Assembly (NCBI RefSeq): GCF_000003815.2
Contig: NC_049979.1
Coordinates: forward strand, 17,539,117 to 17,603,116
Length of the DNA stretch: 64,000 nucleotides
Direction of reading: 5' to 3'
Source: Branchiostoma floridae
Taxonomy: Eukaryota > Chordata > Leptocardii > Amphioxiformes > Branchiostomatidae
Positions 41,101 through 52,000 of this stretch are shown here, piece by piece. The notes beneath the pieces are model-generated. The model saw nothing but the letters and a program-made list of their open reading frames with translations. It did no database searches and was not told the origin of the DNA. The number at the start of each line of letters is the position of its first letter. Position 1 is the first letter of the stretch. The translations under genes were made by a program, and so were the position numbers.

Positions 41101-44100
41101 CCATCAGCTATGGTAAGTATTGTCTACTTAAATTATTCCAGAGTTTTTAGAGAGCTATCTTGACATCATTACTTCTAAGAGTTTCTTAAGAATATTTCAG
41201 GTTGTCTGCCTTACTGTCATAGGTACACATCACTTAAGTACTATAAATATTATTTTTGACCGGAAGTCTAAATTTGCCTACTTGAGAACATTGACATAGC
41301 TCTTTGTTTAACTCTTCAAATAGTTCCACAAAGAGAGTCGCCCGATATTTAGTAGAATTCCTACAATGAAATAGGTTGCAAACCACACTTGAGTGTGTAG
41401 AACTACACGATTGAGTATTGTTCTATGTGCACCTGTTATGTAAGGTTTGTGCTGATCGATCCACCCCGTTACTATGGAGATAACAACCTGAATCTGTCAG
41501 GTGAGGGCAGGCCCTCCTGTGACCCACTGCTGTCTATGACACACACCCTTATTGTTCCTCCAGTCTCCAGGAGTCGCTTATGATGGATGTCATCTATTGT
41601 TCAGCATGCCCATGTTTGTTTTCTTTCTCAGGCATTCACCCTGGCTGGTTTGTGCTCAGGTTTAACCGAGGCTGTGATTATTAATCCCTTCGAAGTTGTC
41701 AAGGTCAAATTACAAGCCCAGAGAATCGCACTATCTCAGGTGAGTACTGATGTAAGATTGAGAGAGACAGCGATAAGTCGGGAAGGGCTATAACATATAT
41801 CAGCTCACCGGTACTGTGACAGACAGTCCCTTGTTTACCAAAACAACATTTACGAGTAAGAGGGCAGGCAAACCTGTGGGTCACTCATGTTCTTTACAAT
41901 TGCCCCCCAAAGCCTTGAACATTTCTGGAAGATTGAGTTACCCGTATTATTGAACAGACCTGGGTTTTGTCTTACAGTTTTGTGCTCGGTGTTGGTTGGT
42001 CACATTCCTAACCCTCTACACATGCTTCCACCTATGCTCAATTTGTTGCAAATAAGAATGGGAGGTGCAGGTCTAAATGGGTTGTAATGTCAGCGAGGTA
42101 ACATGAGCCACTTTTCTTTGTACCAAGTCGCCATTCTAGTATGACTGACTTGTTGATTGGGAGGGGGATCAATCCCTTTTTGAGGCCAAATTCTGCAAAA
42201 CAAGGCCACCCTGACAACCTTGTGCTATTCTACTGTATATATTAAGAACTAGAGGGCCTTACAGTGCCAAGATTCAGTCAAAGGAAAGGTGTTTACAAAT
42301 TTCACAGTTTCTGCATGTTTAGAGGCAGGCTGTTTGCCTGGAAAGTCATGGGCGTAAAGGGTTTACAAAAATAAAGTGTAACAAGCTTTGGAGAGGACAC
42401 AAACCGTAGGAAACCCAGTCAGTGAGAGTCACGTCTTTTTTAGTCTGTTTGGATGGCAGGGGTCACGTTTGACCAGAGAAAATGAATGGGTTTGGGGAAG
42501 TCGTAGTGTCGCTGCCTGTGGTATCCTTCAGAAACCTTTATACCCTCCTCAAATGTGAGTTGATGTTACACTGTTTGGGACATAATAATTAACAGAAGTA
42601 TGTAGCAGTGAATGGTTGCTAGGGTATTTTCCGTATCAAGTGTCTGTCACACTGCTTGCTCGAAAAAATATTTTGTCACTGTTGACGCTCTTCCACCAGC
42701 GTGTCTTTGACTTAAGTTTCAAAAGAAGTTTCCGACTTCCTGCTATTTTCCACCCTTTTTTCACAGCAACCTTCCACCATACGTACAGCGCAAGAAATCG
42801 TAAGAACAGATGGGCTCGGACTAAGAGGTCTCAACAAAGGGTTGACATCCACCTTGGGTCGTCATGGAGTCTTCAACATGATTTACTTTGGATTCTACCA
42901 TAACGTGAAGAACCTTATACCAGAGAGCAAGGTACATACATGGTTCTATCATTTGTCTTGGAATCCATCTGAATCATCTGATATTTTCCCTTGATGCCAC
43001 ATATCTTGATGCCAGCTTGGCCAGCGAGACGCCCCGCCAAGGTATGCTCATATTGTTGTCATCAAACGCAAGTGAATGAGTTTCTACAGCATGTCCTGGG
43101 GATGGGGAGCCTTTGAGGGGAGGTGAACCGGGAGAATTGGTGGGAAGGTAACACCACCCGTCCCCTGTCTATCTCTCTCCTGTGTGCATCACGCCCGGTA
43201 TGCTCAGTGAGAACGGAACACAGAACACCGGTTCAGACTGACACCTCACTCCGCTGGCACGCAACGCTGCCTGTGATGGGGTCAGGGGTGACTTCTTGTG
43301 CCTGGGCATGTGGAACCCCACATGGCGTCAACGCATGACGCTTCCATCCAAGTCAATTAACTACTTTTGTGATAAACCCACTGGCTGAAAATGTGAAAGT
43401 TTAAGAAGTGCAAGCGTTTAGGAATCTTATTACTGTTAAGTTTAGATGGAGTATATGATAAATGAAATGCCCTACCTGGGTATTCAATACAATGACATTT
43501 TAAAGTTGAAATGTCATTGTATTGAATACCTAGGTAGGGCATATAGCGTGTTAGTACAACCATATAACTGTACTCCCATCTCAGTTTTACCCTTCTACAT
43601 GCATTGTGTACTCTTCTCTGATGTCCTACGTCAAGTCAATGTCCATTTAGCAAAGCTGCTTGTGTGGAATTAACTGCTATCTATGACCAGATTGGTCAGG
43701 CTTCAGTTCTTTGATCTGATATGCATGAAGGCATGGAAATCTGGACAGAAACAGTTACATTGATTAGCCAACTCTTGCAAGAACATTTCTTTTTGTCAGC
43801 AACATGAAGAATGCCAAGCAGCTACTTCTTTTTATTTGTTTACTTGTTTGTTTTTTCATTGATAAAAGTTTTTGCCTCATCCTCACAGGACCCGAAACTG
43901 GACTTCCTGAGAAAATTTGGTATAGGTCTGACTGCTGGAACCCTGGGTTCCTGTGTCAATATTCCATTTGATGTTGCTAAGAGCCGTATCCAGGGGCCGC
44001 AGCCTGTCCCAGGGGAGATCAAGTACCGAACCTGCTTTGCAACGATAGCAACAGTTTACAAGGAGGAGGGGTGAGGACAGGTCATATATTCATGCAACAG

Positions 44101-44915
44101 GCGAAGTAGTGAGAATCAATTACAGCTGACATGTCTTATAAGGAATATTTTGGTAACCAGAAAAGATGATTCATGCTGTTACTTATTCTTAACTTATTTA
44201 GAATATTATGCAATGACCCTACCCCCCTGCAGTACATGTACCTTTGTGTACATGTATATAGGTAATACGCATCTGTATTTACACCATGCCTCTGTAAGCA
44301 AGGTCTTAACTTGCTCATGTACCACAACACGCAATTACACTGTTGACCAAACAGAAATCTGTGGTTGTTGTGGTTTTCTTTTGTATTTGTATTACAGAGG
44401 AACATCTACCTTTGAGCACAGTGTGGGTTCATTAACTAGCTACATGGCTCCATTTGGCCTGAACTGATAGCATACAGTGCTAAGGATGACAGAAATTGTA
44501 GTTTCACATTCTTTTCCTGACATATCTTTTCTATCTCATGCAGGTACCTAGCATTGTACAAGGGACTTCTTCCAAAGATCATGAGATTAGGGCCAGGTAA
44601 GGCTGTTGATATTGCTACATCTTTAGTTTCGTTCTTGGACACATGACGATCTTTTAAGTACACTTGTCATAAGATCTTTTCAAAGATCTTATGAAATACA
44701 AGTGATTTGGTGGATATTTACAGCACAGTAGTATATGTGTCAATGTAGATGGCACATGTGATATTTTTGCAAAAGCAAGCAAGGAAATACCTTTTCAAAA
44801 TTGATTCATCGACTTTTGTTGTTTATTCACTAATTTGTTAACTTCTTTTAAAGGTGGTGCCATTATGCTGTTAGTGTATGAGCATGTCTACGACTGGTTG
44901 CATCACCACTGGTGA
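26099..44915 (+). CDS. slc25a21: SLC25A21, mitochondrial 2-oxodicarboxylate carrier, ten coding exons
   Basis: Inner-mitochondrial-membrane carrier exchanging 2-oxoadipate and related C5-C7 oxodicarboxylates for 2-oxoglutarate in lysine and tryptophan breakdown. Coding exons: 26099-26165, 32774-32822, 33063-33146, 39541-39607, 41050-41112, 41632-41739, 42767-42931, 43889-44070, 44544-44596, 44854-44915. All have GT/AG borders and matching phases and sum to 900 bases: 299 codons plus stop, the length of the human protein. The three carrier signatures are present: PLDLVK (residues 32-37), PFEVVK (129-134) and PFDVAK (227-232), each followed by basic residues. Family-specific segments include YKGILPPILAETPKRAVK, GRHGVFNM, IQGPQPVPGEIKYRTCF and LPKIMRLGPGGA. 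Two in-frame ATGs begin the protein. An acceptor-like ttgcccttcag just upstream suggests a non-coding first exon to the left. Introns 1 and 3 exceed 6 kb. The 3' end converges on Pax1/9. Confidence 0.96.
26326..26433. mobile_element. Fold-back / MITE-like element
   Basis: Arms 26326-26350 and 26409-26433 (outer sequence TAGCCTGGAGTC) are reverse complements at 23 of 25 positions. The core TAGCCTGGAG recurs at 34147, which points to a dispersed family. Confidence 0.7.
27900..27965. promoter_or_regulatory. Cluster of five CACCTG/CAGGTG E-boxes
   Basis: CACCTG at 27900 and 27916 and CAGGTG at 27923, 27944 and 27960: five identical-class E-boxes in 66 bases inside SLC25A21 intron 1. CACCTG is bound by Snail/Zeb repressors and some E-protein dimers. 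Enhancer role is inferred from the clustering only. Confidence 0.4.
28137..28210. repeat. Degenerate 20-22 base repeats with C/EBP-like core
   Basis: The units agattgcccaatgatatcag, ggattgctcagtgatcttt and agattgctcagtgattgct follow one another. Each contains a TTGC half-site and the first is close to a full C/EBP palindrome. Confidence 0.45.
32163..32255 (+). mobile_element. 3' tail of a non-LTR retroelement
   Basis: gggctggtccttaataatagc leads to a short T tract and ends in the tandem tail aaatcaaatcaaatc, a typical 3' microsatellite end of LINE-type insertions. No coding part remains. The 5' boundary is unclear. Confidence 0.45.
32774..32822 (+). CDS. slc25a21: SLC25A21 exon 2: first carrier signature
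   Basis: A 49-base exon after TTTGCAG encoding LVEVSIMHPLDLVKTR; donor AG|GTACTG, phase 2. Confidence 0.94.
32823..33062. other. SLC25A21 intron 2 (240 bases)
   Basis: A short intron. The first part is T-rich and carries an open frame that extends from exon 2 by chance. Nothing else is visible. Confidence 0.8.
33063..33146 (+). CDS. slc25a21: SLC25A21 exon 3: first matrix loop
   Basis: 84 bases encoding FQIQRGPDDPQRYKSLADCF and TMWRNEG; donor GG|GTAGGT. GC-rich compared with the flanking introns. Confidence 0.94.
33147..39540. other. SLC25A21 intron 3 (6.4 kb)
   Basis: No exon was seen. A copy of the TAGCCTGGAG repeat lies at 34147. A complex, GC-richer stretch at about 35030-35430 with few stop codons and a TAATTA homeobox core (about 35239) is a candidate conserved element. 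The remainder is A/T-rich and featureless to me. Confidence 0.6.
39541..39607 (+). CDS. slc25a21: SLC25A21 exon 4
   Basis: 67 bases encoding PLSFYKGILPPILAETPK and RAVK, nearly identical to the vertebrate segment; acceptor CCTGCAG, donor AAG|GTAAGC. Confidence 0.95.
39608..41049. other. SLC25A21 intron 4
   Basis: Non-coding. It includes a degenerate tandem tract at about 40566-40672 built from catatgtgc / caatgtacat units. Confidence 0.7.
40566..40672. repeat. Degenerate tandem repeat (about 16-18 base units)
   Basis: Repeating variations of 'catatgt..caatgtgcat' (acatatgtgcatatatgtct, caatgtgcataggtca, caatgagcatacatcc, caatgtacatatgtcc). Confidence 0.55.
41050..41112 (+). CDS. slc25a21: SLC25A21 exon 5
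   Basis: 21 codons, FFTFERYKTLFSFGSPTPSA then M; acceptor TTTTTACAG, donor ATG|GTAAGT, phase 0. Confidence 0.94.
41632..41739 (+). CDS. slc25a21: SLC25A21 exon 6: second carrier signature
   Basis: 36 codons including LCSGLTEAVIINPFEVVKVK; acceptor TTCTCAG, donor CAG|GTGAGT. Confidence 0.95.
41740..42766. other. SLC25A21 intron 6
   Basis: About 1 kb without coding signal or clear repeats. Confidence 0.75.
42767..42931 (+). CDS. slc25a21: SLC25A21 exon 7
   Basis: 55 codons including LRGLNKGLTSTLGRHGVFNM and YFGFYHNVKNLIPESK; acceptor TTCACAG, donor AAG|GTACAT. Confidence 0.95.
42932..43888. other. SLC25A21 intron 7
   Basis: Non-coding. It contains the long hairpin 43467-43542. Confidence 0.75.
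43467..43542. repeat. 34-base near-perfect hairpin
   Basis: Arms 43467-43500 (atgccctacctgggtattca...) and 43509-43542 are reverse complements with one mismatch and an eight-base loop. It lies in SLC25A21 intron 7. Confidence 0.8.
43889..44070 (+). CDS. slc25a21: SLC25A21 exon 8: third carrier signature
   Basis: 182 bases including FLRKFGIGLTAGTLGS, NIPFDVAKSRIQGPQPVPGE and TVYKEEG; acceptor CCTCACAG, donor GG|GTGAGG, phase 2. Confidence 0.95.
44544..44596 (+). CDS. slc25a21: SLC25A21 exon 9
   Basis: 53 bases encoding YLALYKGLLPKIMRLGP; acceptor CATGCAG, donor CAG|GTAAGG, phase 1. Confidence 0.94.
44661..44704. repeat. Hairpin in SLC25A21 intron 9
   Basis: cacttgtcataagatctttt is followed by aaagatcttatgaaatacaagtg. 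The inner 12 bases pair perfectly; the outer cacttg/caagtg pairs across a bulge. Confidence 0.6.
44854..44915 (+). CDS. slc25a21: SLC25A21 exon 10: C-terminus
   Basis: Encodes GGAIMLLVYEHVYDWLHHHW and stops at TGA 44913-44915; acceptor TTTTAAAG. It matches the vertebrate ending (GGAVMLLVYEYTYSWL). Confidence 0.95.
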
Positions 44916-47690
44916 CCGGTGAGATCTGTCGTCATACCCACAAGTCTTCACACAGCAAAGGAATCTTCCTAAGATAATGGATACATACCAGTTCTGATGG
45001 ACAGCGTGCAATGTCCGTGTCTATCATATCAGTGCTGTTTTAGAAAGAAACACCGATCGTTTGCTCTGTTTTCAATAAACATCACGCAGGGCTTGGTTAA
45101 CCAGTGAGCAGCAAAATGATGGTATGAGCAATGAAAATAATTCTGACAATACTTTTACACACGTCCCCACAGGAGGTCATTGTGAGACTGTTGCACACTG
45201 CACACCACCAGTGACACAGCACTTACTCTTCCCTCTACAAGGTCATACCAAAACAGGTATTGACTGGTAAAGAAAAATATGGGGTGACTTATCTTCTTTA
45301 GGAAAGCTTCTGAAGATTGAAATTTGTTATCGTTTTCTTCATTTCACAAGGTGATAGGTGTGTTCTAGATACCAGACAAGGGAAGTTGGAGTATGGATTT
45401 GTATTATGAATTATCTAAGGCCAAATTACACAGATTATAATAGTAATGTCAGGAGCTGCCTTGCAAATTGCCATGAACAAGTATGAGTACACAAAACAGA
45501 AAAAAAAAGTAATGGTAAAAACTAGATAGATCTCAATAAAAGTTGCTTTTGCATTTAAGAAATTTTTTAGCCTAAGTGCCATAATAGATGAACTTGGAGT
45601 AGACGTTTTGTCATATACATATATGCTTCTGGGCTGGGCAAATGTAGTATTAGATCTGTGCCACTCTGTATGTTCTATTGACAATATTTTTGTTTACAAT
45701 ATTGATATGAATCATTTGCAGGCAACATTCCACAGTGTGTGACAAATGTTGACACCTCCCTTTATTTAGTGTAAAGGGTTGGGCAAACCTGCTAAGTCTG
45801 AGAGAAAAGAGAGATCAAGAGAGCCTTTCTTGCCACTGCTAGTATTGTGCAATTTGATTATTAAGTCATTTTTGGTGGTGGTAATAAAAGTGATGATATC
45901 TTTTATATGTTCATAGAATTTTGTGTAAATGGGAAGGTATAAATGCAGTTGTTGGATTTTTATGATGAAAGTTCTGCTATTTTGCAAATATAAGATGTAT
46001 TCAATGGAAATATAATGTGGAAAGGGAATGTATGTCCCATTAGTAAATTCTGAGTATAACCCATTTTCCCAAACATTATGGAAAAAAACACTTCTGAAAT
46101 TGAAACCATGCACTAAGAAAATTCAAACGCAAATTCCTGTTGATGTTATTGGACAAACCTTCTATTGCATACCTGGGAATGTTGCTAGTCACATGTAGTG
46201 CATTCAGTTGTTCGGTGATGCTATTGTCATTGATTTGTAATGAAATATATTTTTATGGACCATTTTAGAATGTACATTATTCCATTCTATCATTGATGAG
46301 CAATGAAGAGTTCTGTTTGCATCTTCATTAGCTACCTCAAATCGTATTTTATCACAAATGACAGATTTTACAGTATTTTGCAAATAAAAATGAAACTACC
46401 TAGCAACATTACTGTTTTGTTGTTTATGTATCAGAATGTTTTCATCTATTATTACGACATATATTTCTGTTTTAAACTGAAGATGAAGACTTTGTTTAAT
46501 TTGTTACATCTGTATTTCCAATCATTGTGTTAGTCTCCCTGGCATATGTACTACACGTAACAGGGTATATCTATTTGGAATCGTAATATTATCATTGAAC
46601 TAACCAAACTTTTAAAACATTTTTCATGATACGACATTCCCCTGGCACTGGAGTGTTTCTCTGCTTTGCTTTAGATCCAAGTATTATTGAAGGCCGATGT
46701 GCCAGGTCTACGTTTAGGAGCCAGTAAATGTAACAATTTGTATGCCAACCTATCAAAATTGGCTTGCAACCTATGGAGACATTTATCATTGTACAGGTGT
46801 AATTTCAGCTTCCTACAATGATTATAAGCTAGTCAGATCTAGAGGAACTAATCTGTGACACATGGGTGTGGTCAATTTGAAATCAACTTAGGCGCCCATA
46901 AAAAATCTGAACAACAAATTGAGAAGAGTCTCAAAAATGTATCTGCCTTTCTTTACCATTGTGTCTAATTTCATTTGATGAAAAATGGGATTATAAAACC
47001 AATGACAATACTTTTTTACTCCCTCCGTACCTGAAGAGCGTTATATGTGTTCATAGCTTGCACCTGCGCTGCTAGTTTTGGCAAACTTACAAAATTCTAT
47101 CTACCCTGATGCTGTTGGTCCATATTTTCTACACGCTGGTGTCTGCTTTTGTTGTCAATGTTGATAGGGTATTTGAAGGGACTAGATAGGCAAGGATTGT
47201 CATGTCACGTTTTTCGTACTCTTTCATGTGTGTCCGTCCCCGATCTGTCTGCATTAACCGTACTTTGTGCCGTGGAAATACATGTAAGTAGTAGTTGTTT
47301 CCCGCATTACTATCACCGTCAAGGGTACCTCATGCTTGCCGGTGTGCTCGGGTTGCTCTTGCCGTGACCCGTAATAAGGGATAGGGCTGAATAGAACCAG
47401 GTTAAACATGGAATGGAGGTGAGAAGCTTTAGGCCGATTTGGACCACTTTGGAAGCATATTTGCCTGAAGGATTACTGTACAGATGGGTCTTTCATGGGC
47501 TGGCTTATGGTGGTGGAGTCTAAGCGAACCTGTAAACAGCGCCTTTGTGAAAGAACGAGATATCTGGGCGGTTTCATCAAATGTCGCCCCTCTGTCATAC
47601 ACATTCATTGAAGACCCCCTTGCCTCATACTCTCAGCTAGAAAGTAAACACAAAAGCTAACGAATAAAGCAACAGGAAATTCGGTATGTC
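44916..47690. other. SLC25A21 3' UTR and convergent intergenic region
   Basis: The region between the SLC25A21 stop and the presumed Pax1/9 transcript end. It is A/T-rich with no supported gene. Open frames at 45415-46113 (minus) and 46303-46533 (plus) are rich in Ile, Phe and Tyr as expected of A/T-rich non-coding DNA. Confidence 0.65.
45074..45079 (+). terminator. slc25a21: SLC25A21 polyadenylation signal AATAAA
   Basis: The first AATAAA after the stop codon, 159 bases downstream, in ttttcaataaacatcacg. A later AATAAA at 46383 could serve a longer form. Confidence 0.6.
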
Positions 47691-47702
47691 AAAATATTAC
47701 CT

Positions 47703-47708
47703 TTTATT
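47703..47708 (-). terminator. pax1/9: Candidate Pax1/9 polyadenylation signal
   Basis: AATAAA on the minus strand (TTTATT on plus), about 1.3 kb past the predicted Pax1/9 stop. It would give a 3' UTR of about 1.35 kb. Other signals were not checked exhaustively. Confidence 0.4.
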
Positions 47709-47999
47709 CTGACTTTAAATAAGTATGTAACAACTTACAAAAGCTAACTCCTGCTTGTGATTAAACAAAAACAAAACAAATGCATTGATATTAACAAAGA
47801 AAAAAAATCTCATTTCACAATTCTGTGACTTGTCATTCCTTTTTTCCTACGAACCTTAGAAGAATAACATCTACATAATTCAATTATGTACACCCCATAA
47901 TATTATATTGCATCACATAGAGGAAGACCTGGACATAATCGTACAGTACATGTAGGTGACAAAGAACTGCACTAGAGCGGACAATAATACAATGAACTT

Positions 48000-49042
48000 C
48001 TTACGACCCAGGACCATACCTTCCCGCTATGTACCTTATCCACAATGGGTTCTTCTATTACTACGTGTAAGATCTAGAGCAGCATTGTTTAATTCTATGC
48101 TGAAGAAAGTGGGAGAATAATGTTAATAAGATAGTTGACGGGAGTGATACAGTGGTCCGAGATCCTACACATTTTTGACGATACACAGATCCTGTTCTGT
48201 TAGGGAAGACAAGTGCTGCGAACAGTAAAGGCCACTTGGACGCAGATTGTCAGCTACCAGAGAGAGGATTTGGGCAAAGGATGTTCAGGTATGCGGCTTT
48301 AGCCGGATTTGGACATACAAACATTTATTTTCTTAATCCGGAATGGACACTGGATAGCACCTAGATGGTGCTAGCACGTGCTTTTCTGCCACACGAGAGC
48401 ATGAAAGCGTGGCTCTGAGCACTGCTTAGATAAGCTCTCTCTAAAATACAACGCGTGAAAGTATAATCTATGGAGTTGTGTGGGCAGCGAGGCTTCTATA
48501 ATCTGTACAATGCCTGGCCATTCACACTCAACTACGTGCGACCCTGAGGTAGTAGAGGAAAGAACCTAAAGTACTTCTTTGAATACACACACACATAGTA
48601 TACGAAGGTTTGCTTGCACAATCCGAACTAAAACAAAAAAGTATGAAACTTAAAACTAAATCATCCTTGGTGAATAAAATACATGATTTCAACTTGATTA
48701 CAATATAAGGAATCTCTACAACATGGTCTATCTATCTTTCTTGAGCACTTTGCATTAGACTTTTGAAATGTAATGAATGGTACTGCATGTTGGACGGGTG
48801 TTGAGGAAGACTTGTTATACCAGCAACCGCGCAGCAATTGCATTGTGACGTTAGGACCTGACGGGTGCCACCCGAGTCCTGGGGACGTTACGGCTGCTTG
48901 TTTTGTACTTATGAGGAGGAAGCGGATGGAATATCGGACGTCGGAGGCCCGACTTTAGACGTGGAGTTGTGTGGCTTGGTGTCTTCTGTTGGGAAGAAAA
49001 CAGGAAGTTCATGTTTACCTCCCTCGGACGGCCAGCGTGGCA
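48000..49042 (-). other. pax1/9: Pax1/9 3' UTR (probable)
   Basis: The sequence between the predicted stop at 49043 and the AATAAA near 47708 shows no other gene and is taken as 3' UTR. Its lower end is approximate. Confidence 0.45.
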
Positions 49043-49062
49043 CTAACTTGATCTGTCTGTGA
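49043..49062 (-). CDS. pax1/9: Pax1/9 exon 5: short terminal exon
   Basis: After a long pyrimidine tract ending CCGTTCCAG, the exon completes a phase-1 codon and reads VTDRSS, stop TAG 49043-49045. A second acceptor (TCACAG) six bases on keeps the same frame. The ending resembles the vertebrate Pax1/Pax9 VTASAL tail. Confidence 0.65.
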
Positions 49063-52000
49063 CTGGAACGGAATGGAAAAGGGAGGAAGAAATAAGAACG
49101 AGAAAAGACCGCAGTTTCTTCATATAGCAAACTAGCTCGACATGCATGTGGCTACTGTCTAAGCGGTTAGCAACAATAAATCTGGAGATGAGAAGGCGTA
49201 GTCTTACCGTACAAACCTTCTTATTGAACGAGGCATGTACAGAGGAAAGCGATGGCAGGTTACATGCTCATGCGAGTACCCTACAGTATAGATCAGTATA
49301 GACTGACCAATTACATTGACGACTAGTCTACACAGCAGTTTGGCATGCTAATATATTAAAGAATAAAGCTGATTCATTCAGGCCAACGTTAGGGTAAGGC
49401 AGCGGTTGATGTTAGTACCATTGACATGCTTCATTAAAGCGAACGCCATGCAGAAATGAGCGTCATTCCATTCCATTTGCACTATATCGTGCAAAACGTG
49501 TGGTCATGCACATAAGAAATGGTGGATAGATTGAGAGAAGCAATATCGAGGGCCACAGCAGTTTGCAACCAAAAAGTTTCTAATTTAATTGTTTGTCCCA
49601 TATTATCGTTATTCCTATAAATGGGTTACCGGTACATTATTCTCAGAAATATCAAGCCCCATACTGCTTTTATTACGTACTATAACTTAGTGCTTACTAG
49701 AGGAATGACTACCAAATGCATTAACGTTAGATTGCGACGCTTTTGGCATCTTATTATAATCATTGTTACATATATGTGATTCTTACCGTGTGACCTGTAC
49801 TTAGCCCTGTAAATTCTACTTCATTCATAATTACAAATCCAGTACCTCACGGACTGAACTTGAACATAAGAGATTGTAAACCTCCTGCTCACCTAAACCA
49901 GTTTGTGCGGCGGTGACGGGTTTGAAGGGTAGCGGTGCAGGGATGCTGATGCCCCCCTCCGAAGTGGTGACTGGAGCCCCAGCGGACGGGAACCTCGGTT
50001 GTTGCCACCCGGTAGTGGGTCCCACGGTAGTAGGGGATTGATGGTACGGCATATACGCCATCGTTTGAGGGGGAGGGGGGCCCGGGTAGGGTGCAGAGAC
50101 GAAACTACTGACTGCTGGTAGTGAGCTCTGTGAGAATAGAAACAATTGTATGTTGTTAAAATTTTCGTATGTGATATCATACTGATAGCTGTGTGCACAG
50201 TTAATTACTCACTGCCATGTAGCAGACTAGCTTAGGATTCCAGACAGATAGCTAGTGAAAACTCTGACGAGTAGACCTATTCTTCTAAGAAGTAACTTGT
50301 ACCAACTCCCTTTCGCCGATGATTAAACGCTTTACACAAGTAAAGATTTGTTAAACTTTCCTCTGTTATATTCCGTTCATATTGCCCGCCGGTTTCTGCT
50401 GCTACGCCCCCTTATGACGTCACAGAGGCACAGGGTCTGTTTTGTCCGTGCCTTGCTGTCGGACACCATGCGGAGGGACCTATCATTTCTAACCGCTTAA
50501 TTTTCCCCGGTAATGTGCATTAGATATGCCTGAACAAACAATGAACCGGATGATGAAAAAGGGGAAGATTAGAGGAGTTTTGTCTTTACATCTTTAATTG
50601 CTTGTTCTTCTTCTTTTTCATTTTGTTTTGATACATTGTACCATTTAGACTGAGTTTTGAAGAAAACTGTATCTTTTTCGTGCAAAACTCACCTGAGACA
50701 CATCTGGGTACTTGACTTTCTCTGTCTGTCCCTGCATTTGGTTCATGTGATTCAGGCCGTAGCCCTCCCCCATCTGCGTCTGATACCTTGCACTTTCATT
50801 GGAGATTGCACCTGAAACTGGACCTGCAAAACAAGAGAGAAGAAATTATAGAGCAATTTGCCGGGGGGACTTTGGGCACTCCAAATAGAGTACGGAAAGG
50901 ACTTTGAAGAGAGCTATCAAGTCGTGCTGCGATGTAGGCGTTAATGTGAAGCAGCTGAAGTTTAAAGCTCGGTCCAACCCACAGGAGCGATCAGGACGAG
51001 GGGATGAGACGGCAGCGCGCCTCGGGTGTCATCGCGCGCCCGGAGGGGATGGGTCGGTTAGGATTTCAGGCGGTACCGACTTCTCCCGCCCGTCTATGGT
51101 GTGGCTTGGGTGAACATCGTGCCCATTGATTATTTACATGTTTATTTTGAAAGTAAGACGACACAGACTCGTGTCGGCCGAACGAGGCTTTAAACGTTCG
51201 GCGGTGCCGGAGAGAGACGGGCTGGCAGAGCCCGGAGCACGCGTGCTCATGCTGCGCGCTGCGGAAGAATGCGCCTTGATGCCCAGCTGTCTTGAATATG
51301 TTTTTCTGTTCTCACTATAGGAAATTGTGTGGGTTTTGGCACTCAGAATGGCGCTCATATCATTTTTAATATTACTCACAGCGTCACCCTGAATGGCCTA
51401 TAACCCTTACCGCACACCAACATAAAACGTCTTCCATCTGGAACGCGAACGTAACGAAAAAGAGGGAAATTTTGTTACACCGACAACGACCCACAGGGTC
51501 CATGTCATCGTCTGGTGTAAATAAACACAAAGCGATCGTCATTCTGGGATGATTTATCATGTACAGGTTATTTATCTACGGCGGGAAAAGCTGGCGAAGG
51601 AGCACGTTTGAGAGGTTGCTCGCACTAGCAGCGGGACATGAAGAAAGTGGCGACCTTTGCCTGTTGAGTCTACTGTCGGCAACGTGCCGATGCCGCAAAC
51701 GTTTAGCATTGAGCAGTTCGGAAAGCCCCTTTGGGCCTGGTCAATTTGACAGGCGTCCACTCGCGACACAGAAGGCACGCAGAACCAGGGGTGGGACGCC
51801 GGCAAATCAAAATGTCGTTTAAAAAGTCTGAAGGCGCCGGTCATATCTTGCCAATTTTGTTGGCTTCCAGCAGGGCTCGTCAATTTCTGGCAGTTTTTTG
51901 ATCTTCGGGTAATTTGCTTTTGCATACGACAGAAAAAAGAAGAACGAGGAACATAGATGCCCCTCGGGATAAACTACATACAGTGTGAGCATAGGGCGGC

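Noticed and set aside
48909-49062. Longer Pax1/9 last exon in the frame [14 protein letters not shown], open for about 50 codons.
   Set aside because: The phase of exon 4 does not lead into this frame; the correct phase reads VTDRSS and stops.
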